In this document: one piece after another, positions 8,671 to 16,090 of the stretch
Layout: each line of letters begins with the position of its first letter
How positions within the stretch are numbered: position 1 is the first letter of the stretch
NCBI RefSeq assembly: GCF_014196495.1
Contig: NZ_JACIDT010000005.1
Coordinates: 1-64,000 of the forward strand
Direction of reading: 5' to 3'
DNA length: 64,000 nt
Source: Sphingobium jiangsuense
GTDB lineage: Bacteria; Pseudomonadota; Alphaproteobacteria; Sphingomonadales; Sphingomonadaceae
Notes under the pieces: model-generated
What the model was told of the DNA's origin: nothing
Database searches by the model: none
Seen by the model: the letters and a program-made list of their open reading frames with translations, nothing else
Program-made: the position numbers and the translations under genes

Positions 8671-10989
8671 ATGCGGAATAGGAATATATGGATTGCCGGG
8701 GCGAGCCTGTGGGCGCTCTCGACCGCGCCGGGCTGGGCGCAGTCGGCGCCGGAAGCAGGCGCGGCCCAGGCCGATATGGGCGACACGATCGTCGTGACCG
8801 CCCGCCGCCGCGAGGAAAATCTGCAGGACGTGCCGGTCGCCATCACCGCCCTTTCCGCCGCCGCGCTCGAATCGCGGGGCATCGAACGCAGCGACGACCT
8901 GCAATTCAGCGTGCCTTCGCTGCGCATCGCGCCGCAGATCAGCGCGACGACACCCAATTTCATCATACGCGGGCAGGGCCGCCCGCTGTTCAGCGGCGCG
9001 CTGCCCAGCGTCGTCACCTATTTCGCCGATGTGCCGCTGCCGCAGGACGGCAGCATCGTCCCGCTGTTCGACCTGTCGTCCGTGCAGGTGCTGAAAGGCC
9101 CGCAAGGCACGCTGTTCGGCCGCAACACGACCGGCGGCGCGATCCTGCTCAGCCCGACCCAGCCCGATCTCGACAAGGTCGAGGGCTATGTCGAGGCGGG
9201 CGCGGGCAATTATGACGCCTATACTCTGGCCGGGGCGGTCAACGTGCCTGTCGTCCCCGGTAAGCTCGCCATTCGCGCCGCAGGCGAACTGGCGCGCCGC
9301 GACGGCTTCGTCCGCAATCTGGGCGGCGGGGCCAATCTGGGCAACCGCCACACCGATTCCGTCCGCGTCTCGGTGCTTGCCCGGCCGACCGACACGCTCC
9401 AGAATCTCTTCATCTTCGACTGGACCAATATCGATGAAAACGGCGCGGCGGTCGTCCCCACCGCGGTCTTCACCGATGGCGCGGGCAACCCGCTGGGCAA
9501 TGCCGCGACGGCGGCGAACCGCCCCTATTTCTTCGGCGGCACGCTGGCCGACGACATCCGCCTGCAACTCGATCAGGTCAAGGCGGCAGGCGTGATGGTG
9601 GCCAACCCCAGCATCGACGACGGCTATGTGCGCGGCAAGGTGTGGGGCATCGTCAACACGACCAGCCTCGATATCGGCGCGATCACGCTCAAGAACATCT
9701 TCGGCTATCGCAAGGCGACGATCTACAACCGTTTCGACATCGACGGGCTGCCCGTGGCGCTCAACGACCAGATCAACGCCGACGGCGCCTTTCCGCAGGT
9801 CGCGATCGACGCGTTCAGCAACGAGTTCCAGATCGCCGGAACCCTGTTCGACAAGCAGCTCGAATTCGTGCTCGGCGCCTTTTATCTGAACGAGGGGCCG
9901 ACCGGGGAATCCGGGACGCAGGCGCTGCAATTCTACCGCACCGGGTCGGCGGCGCCGGTCGTGCAGAACATCTATATCCGCAACAAGAGCAAGGCGCTGT
10001 TCGGGCAGGCCACCTATCATTTCCGGGGCGCGCTGGAAGGGCTGAACCTGACCGCCGGCTATCGCCGCACCTGGGACGAGCGCGAATTCTGCGTCATGCA
10101 GCAGGTCGCGTCGCGCGGGCCGGATGCGTGCGCGGGCATCACGCGCGGCACCAAGTTCGACGCGCCGAGCTATACGCTGTCGATAGACTACAAGCTCAGC
10201 GACGAAATTCTGCTCTACGGCGCGCATCGGCGGGGCTATCGCGGCGGCGGCGTCAACACCAACGTGCCGGTCGGGCTGATCGAAGGGATATACCGGCCCG
10301 AGGTCGTCAACGACTATGAAGGCGGCGTGAAGACCAACTGGGCCTTTGGCGGCGTGCGGGGGCATTTCAACTTTGCCTATTACCGGGCCAATATCTCCGA
10401 CTTCCAGGCATCCTCGGTCGTCGCGCTGCCGCTGCCGGGCGGCGGCACGCTCAATTCGTCGATCGTCGCCAACGCGGCCAAGGCGCATACCGAAGGGTTC
10501 GAGGCGGAACTGGTCGTCATCCCGGTGCGCGGCCTGACGCTCAGCGCCAATTACGACCATTTCAACGGTGCGTTCGACGAATTTGTAGGCCCGTCCAACT
10601 TCCCGGTCGGCAGCCTGCTCGATTTCAAGTTCAACACGCCCAACGACACGCTGAACCTCAACGCCTCCTATCAGATGGACCTGCCCTCCGGCTGGGGCGA
10701 GACGCTGGGCTTCACCGTCAACTATTACTGGCGCGGCGACACGCTGATCTCGACCGCGGCGTCGGTGCCCAATGCGATCACCACCGAGCCGTCCTTCGAC
10801 ACCGTCGACCTGCGTCTCGACTGGAAGCGCGTCGCCGATACCGGGCTGGACCTGTCGCTGTTCGTGCGCAATGTCGGCGACACCCGCTATCGCACCGGCA
10901 TGTCCAGCTCCGCGGCGGCCTTCACCCTCGCCACCTCCTATTATGGCGAGCCGCGCACCTATGGGCTGAAGCTGCGCTACGCCTTCTGA
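8671..10989 (+). CDS. TonB-dependent receptor (MarR module)
   Basis: 772-residue outer-membrane receptor. The signal peptide ends near GWAQ (about residue 24). The TonB-box-like segment TIVVTARRREENLQDVP is at about 38-54, the plug motif VLKGPQGTLFGRNTTGGAI is at about 138-156, and the barrel ends TYGLKLRYAF with the terminal aromatic needed for assembly. Start chosen at the ATG 6 bp after GGGAGG; an upstream TTG in frame lies inside the operator. It imports the bulky hydrophobic substrate of this module with energy from TonB/ExbBD, which are not encoded here. A strong terminator follows. Confidence 0.93.
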   Translation: MRNRNIWIAGASLWALSTAPGWAQSAPEAGAAQADMGDTIVVTARRREENLQDVPVAITALSAAALESRGIERSDDLQFSVPSLRIAPQISATTPNFIIRGQGRPLFSGALPSVVTYFADVPLPQDGSIVPLFDLSSVQVLKGPQGTLFGRNTTGGAILLSPTQPDLDKVEGYVEAGAGNYDAYTLAGAVNVPVVPGKLAIRAAGELARRDGFVRNLGGGANLGNRHTDSVRVSVLARPTDTLQNLFIFDWTNIDENGAAVVPTAVFTDGAGNPLGNAATAANRPYFFGGTLADDIRLQLDQVKAAGVMVANPSIDDGYVRGKVWGIVNTTSLDIGAITLKNIFGYRKATIYNRFDIDGLPVALNDQINADGAFPQVAIDAFSNEFQIAGTLFDKQLEFVLGAFYLNEGPTGESGTQALQFYRTGSAAPVVQNIYIRNKSKALFGQATYHFRGALEGLNLTAGYRRTWDEREFCVMQQVASRGPDACAGITRGTKFDAPSYTLSIDYKLSDEILLYGAHRRGYRGGGVNTNVPVGLIEGIYRPEVVNDYEGGVKTNWAFGGVRGHFNFAYYRANISDFQASSVVALPLPGGGTLNSSIVANAAKAHTEGFEAELVVIPVRGLTLSANYDHFNGAFDEFVGPSNFPVGSLLDFKFNTPNDTLNLNASYQMDLPSGWGETLGFTVNYYWRGDTLISTAASVPNAITTEPSFDTVDLRLDWKRVADTGLDLSLFVRNVGDTRYRTGMSSSAAAFTLATSYYGEPRTYGLKLRYAF

Positions 10990-11018
10990 TCGCGGCGGGA
11001 CCCCGGCCTGCGCAAGAA

Positions 11019-11060
11019 AAGGCCCCCACTTCCGGTCGGGAGTGGGGGCCTTCCCTTTTT
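11019..11060. terminator. Bidirectional intrinsic terminator
   Basis: A perfect 12-bp stem, AAGGCCCCCACT / AGTGGGGGCCTT (11019-11030 and 11041-11052), has a 10-base loop and is followed by CCCTTTTT on the plus strand. The other side offers an A-rich AAGAAAA, which reads as a U-run on the minus strand. It separates the convergent receptor and aldehyde dehydrogenase genes. Confidence 0.88.
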
Positions 11061-11077
11061 CCGCGCGGGAACGGCGG

Positions 11078-12550
11078 TCAGCGCGCGCCGAGCCGGATCG
11101 GCATCGGGAACGGCCGCGTCGCGATGGCGACGGCCTTTTCCTCGGAATAGAAATTGCGCAGGCTCTCTATCCCTTCGCGGCCGACGCCGGATTCCCCGAC
11201 GCCGCCGAACGGCATGCGCAGGTCGAACATCACCGGCGAATTGACCATCAGCCCGCCGGTGCGCATGCCCTGCGCGGCGGCCATCGTCTCATCGAGCCGG
11301 TTGGTCCAGAGATAGCCCGACAGGCCGTAGCGGCTGTCATTGGCGATCGCGATCGCTTCCTCGAACCGGCCATAGGTCAGGATCGTGGCGACCGGGCCGA
11401 AAATCTCCTCCTGACAGACGCGCGCGCCCGACGATCGCGCGCGCAGCACGGTGGGCTGCATGAAATAGCCCCGGTCCCTGTCGGCGCGCTTGCCGCCGCA
11501 GAGCAGGTCCACATCGTCCTGCGGCGCGCAGAAGGAGAGGACATGGCGCAGATGCGCCTCGAAGGCGAGCGGCCCCATTTCGGTTTGCGGGTCGGCCGGG
11601 TCGCCGACGCGGATCGCCCGCGTCCGCTCGACAAAGGCTTCGATGAACCGGTCGGCTATGTCCTCCTGAACGATGATCCGCGATCCTGCGAAGCACATCT
11701 GCCCGGCATTGGCGAAGATGCCGAGCAGCGAGCCATCGAGCGCGGTGTCGAAATCGGCGCTGTCGGACACGATATTGGCCGACTTGCCGCCCAGTTCCAG
11801 ATCGCATTTCCTGAAGCCCTGCGCCGCCGCAAGCATGATCTGCCGCCCCGCCGCGCCGCCTCCGGTGAAGGACACCAGCCCGACATCGGGATGCGAGGAG
11901 AGCCGGGCGCCCGTCACCGGGCCGCGGCCATTGACCAGATTGACGACGCCGGGCGGCACGCCCGCCTCGGTCAGCAGCGTCATGAAGCGCGCCAGCGCCA
12001 GCGGCGTATGCTCCGATGTCTTGATGACGCAGCTGTTGCCGAAGGCCAGCGCGGGCGCGATCTTCGACGTCGCGAGCATCAGCGGCGCATTCCATGGCGT
12101 CAGCAGCGCGCAGATCCCCACTGGCTCGCGATGGACATAGCGCTGGTGCAGATCGTCGGTCGTCACCGCCCGCTCGGCCGCCTGGCTGAGATGGTCGGCG
12201 TAGAAGCTGAAATTGCGGATGACCCGCGCCGTGACCATGCCCCTGGCCTGGCTGGTGGGGATGCCGAGGTCCATCGTTTCCAGCGCGCACAGCTCGTCCG
12301 CATGCTCGGCGGTCAGCGCGCAGATGCGGCGAAAGACCGTTGCCCGCTGCTCGGCGCTCAGGCGGCGCCAATGGCCTGCCGCGAACGAAGCCTTGGCGGC
12401 CGCGACGGCGCGGTCCACCTCCGCCTCGTCGGCTTCGAACAGGATGCCGATTTCCTCCTCCGTTGCCGGATTGATCACCGGCAGGCGATGGGCGTTCGCG
12501 CGCGGCGCGACGAAGGCGCCGTCGATGAAGCTCGTGATCTCGCGGCTCAT
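11078..12550 (-). CDS. NAD(P)-dependent aldehyde dehydrogenase
   Basis: 490 residues, full length for the family. Seen: LTPWNAP with the substrate-stabilising Asn154, LELGGKSANIV with general base Glu252, NAGQMCFAGSR with catalytic Cys286, and EEIFGPV further on. It oxidises an aldehyde to the acid. It lies with the SDR under an operator of the same type as the carotenoid oxygenase, so a likely role is oxidation of the aldehyde formed by double-bond cleavage (inference). Its start overlaps the SDR stop (ATGA). Confidence 0.92.
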   Translation of the reverse strand: MSREITSFIDGAFVAPRANAHRLPVINPATEEEIGILFEADEAEVDRAVAAAKASFAAGHWRRLSAEQRATVFRRICALTAEHADELCALETMDLGIPTSQARGMVTARVIRNFSFYADHLSQAAERAVTTDDLHQRYVHREPVGICALLTPWNAPLMLATSKIAPALAFGNSCVIKTSEHTPLALARFMTLLTEAGVPPGVVNLVNGRGPVTGARLSSHPDVGLVSFTGGGAAGRQIMLAAAQGFRKCDLELGGKSANIVSDSADFDTALDGSLLGIFANAGQMCFAGSRIIVQEDIADRFIEAFVERTRAIRVGDPADPQTEMGPLAFEAHLRHVLSFCAPQDDVDLLCGGKRADRDRGYFMQPTVLRARSSGARVCQEEIFGPVATILTYGRFEEAIAIANDSRYGLSGYLWTNRLDETMAAAQGMRTGGLMVNSPVMFDLRMPFGGVGESGVGREGIESLRNFYSEEKAVAIATRPFPMPIRLGAR

Positions 12551-13314
12551 GGCGCCCAGATCCCGCCGTTCACATGCAGCACCTGCCCGGTGATGTAGCT
12601 GGCCGCCGGACCCGCGAGGAACAGGAGCGGCCCGGCCATTTCCCTGGGATTGCCCAGCCGCTTGAGCGGCACGATCTGATGATAGCTGCCCTGATTGATA
12701 TTGTCGCCTTCGCGCTTCTCCCGGCCCGTGCCGCCTTGCAGGAAGGCGGTGTCGAACACGCCGGGGGAAATGACGTTGACGCGGATGCCGGGGGCGTTCT
12801 CGGTCGCCAGCGCCTTGCCGAGCGCGACCACGCCCGCCTTCGATGCGGCATAGGGCGCGACGCCGGGCCATACCACCCGATGCCCGAAGGTGGAGGAGAT
12901 CAGCACGATGCTGGCATTGTCGCCCTTTTCCAGCAGCGGCAATGCAGCGCGGGCGACGAGGAACATGCCGCGCAGGCAGCAGTCGGTGATCGCGTCCCAT
13001 TCCGCCACCGGCATGTCCTTGATCAATATGGGTTCGCCGGTATAGCCGGCGAGGTCGACCAGCGTGTCGAGCGCGCCCCAATGCCGTTCGATCTCCGCGA
13101 AGGCGGCGGTGACGGAAGCCTCGTCGCTGACATTGCAGGCAAGCGTCAGTTCGGCTTCGGCCGGGGCCTGCGCGATCGACCGGTCCAGATCGAGCACCGC
13201 GACCCGCAGCCCGGCCTCGACCGCCGCGGCGACGAGCGCCCTTCCCATGCCGCCGCATCCGCCGACGACCGCGATCCGGGTGCCGGGAGGGGGAAGAAAA
13301 TCGACCAATGCCAT
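12547..13314 (-). CDS. Short-chain dehydrogenase/reductase (SDR)
   Basis: 255-residue classical SDR. The nucleotide-binding motif is the variant GGCGGMG at about 18-24, the Asp ending beta-2 (VLDLD) suggests NAD preference, the structural motif is DLAGYTG where NNAG is usual, and the catalytic YAASK is present with an upstream Ser (ISSTFG). Start at MALVDF, 6 bp after AAGGAGAG, rather than 13 residues earlier. First gene of the SDR-aldehyde dehydrogenase operon. The G-for-N replacement in the NNAG motif is unusual but seen in divergent SDRs. Confidence 0.88.
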   Translation of the reverse strand: MALVDFLPPPGTRIAVVGGCGGMGRALVAAAVEAGLRVAVLDLDRSIAQAPAEAELTLACNVSDEASVTAAFAEIERHWGALDTLVDLAGYTGEPILIKDMPVAEWDAITDCCLRGMFLVARAALPLLEKGDNASIVLISSTFGHRVVWPGVAPYAASKAGVVALGKALATENAPGIRVNVISPGVFDTAFLQGGTGREKREGDNINQGSYHQIVPLKRLGNPREMAGPLLFLAGPAASYITGQVLHVNGGIWAP

Positions 13315-13398
13315 TAAGTCTCTCCTTGCCAAGAGGATCCGTGACCGATCCATGGAAAGGAATATGCATGGGGAAAAGAAGGGCAGGGGTCAATATAT

Positions 13399-13410
13399 TT
13401 GATTGATCAA
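13399..13410 (-). promoter_or_regulatory. Palindromic operator, copy 4
   Basis: TTGATTGATCAA lies 85 bp upstream of the SDR start, in an AT-rich patch (TATTTGATCAATCAAATATA on the minus strand) where even the flanks are self-complementary. It is the fourth copy of the MarR-module palindrome. Confidence 0.6.
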
Positions 13411-13920
13411 ATATCTTATGCGTTGTGGTTTGGGTCGGTCGCCTCGCCCGAATGCAGATAGGCGGCCCAGTGCGCCGCCACCGGGCGCGCCGTCCTCGCA
13501 TGGTGCTATCGCTGTCGTATTTCCTTCAGTCATGTCCGCACTCTTCGTTCATCTCATCATTCTCTTAGGTATCATTCTCATAGGTATCGAGCGCGGCCCG
13601 GATGGCGATCAGCGCGCTCTTGAGCTGCCGGAAGACATCGGATTTGCTCCACTGGTCGCCGCCGCGACCTGATCATAGGTTTCGCCGCGCAGGCTGGTTC
13701 ATGCAAAAATACGCTCCTTCGACAGAGAAACGTATCCGGGCGTCATTCCTTCCAGATCCTGCCCTTTTCTTTTCAGTTCGTCGTCAAGGAAGGAGCGGGT
13801 CCGCCGCATATGGCGCGGTAAGGAATACCGCCCGATGCCGCTGCTCGTCAAATATGCCGGGGCAGGCGATAGGGCCGGAAAATGCCGAGTGAAGCCCTTT
13901 CGAAGAGGATTCGAAGCGTT
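13411..13920. other. Gene-poor stretch with decayed short frames
   Basis: About 500 bases with no recognisable gene. On the minus strand a 36-codon frame (13809-13699: MRRTRSFLDDELKRKGQDLE...) is followed in other frames by protein-like fragments such as DQWSKSDVFRQLKSALIAI, ending at 13565. Frame changes suggest a small gene broken by indels; I do not recognise the family. A short direct repeat (TAGGTATC) occurs twice near 13566-13588. Confidence 0.3.
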
Positions 13921-14784
13921 TCACACCCGCGTGGCGCATTCCAGTGCAAAGCCCAGCTGTTGCAGATGCAATGCCGGGCCGACATGGTGGAAATCCATGC
14001 AGTGGCCCGTCCTCGCGACCATTCGCGCATCCACCAGCGGCGATGCCGTCAGGGCCCTTGCAAATCCACGGATCTCATCCTCGCTGACGATCCACAGATT
14101 GTCCCGCTCGGCCTGCCGATAGTGGACGGGGATGCCGATCGCGCCCAATATCCCGGCCGCCGCTCCGTGCCACCATCCAGTGATGGCCAGCAGCTCGGGC
14201 TTGACCGCCGGGGCGTCGGCTTTCCGGCTCGCGGCGGGCATGTCGGCGGCATAGCTGCCGGGCGGGCCGAACATCACCTTGTCCTTGATATCGCTCGGCA
14301 GTTCCACATGAAGCTGGTCGGGAAGCGCGCTCCACCGTTCATGATCGCCGGGGTTGGTGTTCAACCCGATGCCCGAAACGGCCAACCCCAGCAGGGGGAA
14401 CCTGCCCGGCCTGCTCGCCACGGTCGCGGCAATGGCGGCGCCGATCGAATGCCCTATCAGGAACAGTCCCGAACAGCCTGCGCCATGGCGATCCCAAATT
14501 TCCGCCAGGGCATCCACCAGAAATGCCGCCTGACCGGCAATGTCCATCAGATCGGGCGAAAGGGCAGGACTGTCGCCATGGCCCGGCCGGTCGATCGCAA
14601 TCGCCGGAATGCCGTTCGCGTCCGCGGCGGCAAGCAGCGACCGTCCGGGCAGGTCGAAATAGGCGGACGAATAGCTGCCGCCGTGAATCGCCACGACAAG
14701 AGGCTCACCGTCATGGCGCCGCTCCATGCCCGGCGTGGATCGTCCTGAAAGCGACGGGATTATCTGTCCCACATTCCACTCCAT
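13921..14784 (-). CDS. Alpha/beta hydrolase
   Basis: 287 residues. VAIHGGSYSS (about 32-41) gives the oxyanion hole, GHSIGAA holds nucleophile Ser113, and RTGHCMDFHH near the C-terminus holds the general base. No signal peptide is evident. The ribosome site before 14784 is weak (GCGAG), so Met20 is possible. It lies downstream of the exported MBL and a Rieske remnant in the same orientation and probably ends the TonB-receptor operon of the TetR module. Substrate unknown; ester or lactone hydrolysis is most likely. Confidence 0.8.
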   Translation of the reverse strand: MEWNVGQIIPSLSGRSTPGMERRHDGEPLVVAIHGGSYSSAYFDLPGRSLLAAADANGIPAIAIDRPGHGDSPALSPDLMDIAGQAAFLVDALAEIWDRHGAGCSGLFLIGHSIGAAIAATVASRPGRFPLLGLAVSGIGLNTNPGDHERWSALPDQLHVELPSDIKDKVMFGPPGSYAADMPAASRKADAPAVKPELLAITGWWHGAAAGILGAIGIPVHYRQAERDNLWIVSEDEIRGFARALTASPLVDARMVARTGHCMDFHHVGPALHLQQLGFALECATRV

Positions 14785-14791
14785 TCTCGCG

Positions 14792-15020
14792 TTAAATAGG
14801 GTGCCTCATGTCCGCCTCCGGGGTGGAGGCGGACACAGCAGCTTTATCGTCCAGGGTTTCGGCACGGATCATCTGCTCGAAGGCCCGGCGGCCGAGCACG
14901 CATATATTGTCGGCGCGCAACAGCAGCTCGCCCGGCCGGATCGCGGGTCACCTCGCTGGCCCATGCCGCGACATACCATTGGTTGCGCGGGGCAAAAAAC
15001 CCATCGGCCAAAGGGTACAT
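14792..15020 (-). pseudogene. Rieske oxygenase remnant (internal deletion and frameshift)
   Basis: An ATG at 15020, 8 bp after GAGAGG, opens a frame beginning MYPLADGFFAPRNQWYVAAW and SEVTRD, the characteristic N-terminus of vanillate-demethylase-type Rieske oxygenases. After about 27 codons the frame changes. A second frame (LLLRADNICVLGRRAFEQMI and on to a stop at 14792) fits the C-terminal tail of the same family. The Rieske Cys/His cluster and the iron site, about 300 codons, are absent. It lies directly behind the MBL gene. The family assignment of the N-terminal part is firm; that of the tail is inference. A 10-bp inverted repeat (14810-14834) sits in the tail. Confidence 0.7.
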
Positions 15021-15058
15021 GGCGCTTACCTCTCTATTTCCGGATTATGCTGCACCGT

Positions 15059-16081
15059 TCAGAATTCGTCGAGGTCGCGGCCCAGAATGACCGGTCCCCG
15101 GAATGTCTCCCGGACACCGCGCGTATAGCGCGGCGGGTCGATAGGCTCGTCGGTAACCGGCGCTACGTGGGACAACACCACCATGCCGACCCCGGCCTTC
15201 GCCGCCAGCTTGCCGATCTCGGCGGGCACCAGATGCTCCTCGACCATATGCTTGACCAGCGGCGCGAGTTGCTCGTCGCTCACCGCATATTGCCGCTTCA
15301 ACATCCTGTTGGTGGCGTCGATGTCGATGACCTCGCTCACCAATATGTCCGCGTTGCGGGCGAATTTTTCCAGCGCGGCGCTGGGGCCGGTATCCCCGGT
15401 GAAGACGATCGTGCGGTCGGCGGTCTCGAACCGGTAGGAATAGGCCCGGTCCCGGCCATAGGCCCGCTTCGGAAGGTCGGTCGCCACATAATGGCTGTTG
15501 GCGACGGCAAAGACCCGCAGCCGGTCGTCCTCGAACACCAGTTTTTCCTGCCCGACCTCCAGATCCTGCGGCTGCGCGATCGCGGCCAGCGGCGGATGGG
15601 GCGGCAATACCGCGCCATGGATCTCCGCTGGTCCGGTCAGATAGTCGGCGGCCTTGCGAACAAGCTGTTCGCTGCCCGGCGGGCCGAAAACCCGCATGAC
15701 CTGCCGATGGCCCGACACCCAGTTGAACGCCATCAGCGATGCCAGCCCGGCGGTGTGGTCGATGTGCAGATGGGTGAAGAACACATGGCCGATATCGTTC
15801 GCCGCAAAGCCCGCTTTCCGCAGTTGCCCGGTGGTCCCGTCGCCGCAATCGATCAGATAGGGGCGTCCGCCGACCACCAGCAGGCTCGCGGGCTGCGAGC
15901 GGTCCGCGCTGGTCACCGGCCCGCCGGCCGTACCGAGCAGGATCAGCCTCGTTCCCTCCTGCGCGACGGCCTGCGTCGCGGGAGAGGGGGGCGGGGAAGG
16001 CCGCGCCTCCCCAGCCCATGCCGGGGCCAGTGACAGGCCCACGGCCCCCGCGACCATCAGCGAAAGGAAGGGGTAGCTCAT
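15059..16081 (-). CDS. Exported metallo-beta-lactamase-fold hydrolase
   Basis: 340 residues with a signal peptide (hydrophobic stretch to AWAGEA, about residue 23), so probably periplasmic. The MBL zinc motif THLHIDH gives His104, His106, Asp108 and His109; FTGDTGPSAALEK and VVLSHVAP supply later metal ligands. The overall plan resembles RNase Z/arylsulfatase-like MBL enzymes, which in catabolic clusters act as esterases, lactonases or sulfatases. It is closely similar in layout to the protein at 19316-20278. It follows the TonB receptor by 9 bp (TGAGGTGA before the start), so substrate trimming after outer-membrane entry is a reasonable inference. Confidence 0.82.
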   Translation of the reverse strand: MSYPFLSLMVAGAVGLSLAPAWAGEARPSPPPSPATQAVAQEGTRLILLGTAGGPVTSADRSQPASLLVVGGRPYLIDCGDGTTGQLRKAGFAANDIGHVFFTHLHIDHTAGLASLMAFNWVSGHRQVMRVFGPPGSEQLVRKAADYLTGPAEIHGAVLPPHPPLAAIAQPQDLEVGQEKLVFEDDRLRVFAVANSHYVATDLPKRAYGRDRAYSYRFETADRTIVFTGDTGPSAALEKFARNADILVSEVIDIDATNRMLKRQYAVSDEQLAPLVKHMVEEHLVPAEIGKLAAKAGVGMVVLSHVAPVTDEPIDPPRYTRGVRETFRGPVILGRDLDEF

Positions 16082-16090
16082 GAAATCACC

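Noticed and set aside
12551..13501. N-terminal extension of the aldehyde dehydrogenase frame across the SDR
   Set aside because: The extension is a shadow of the SDR gene; the ATG at 12550 overlapping the SDR stop gives the standard family length.
14810..14834. 10-bp inverted repeat as a terminator
   Set aside because: No T-run on either strand and it lies within the Rieske remnant's tail; kept only as a note there.
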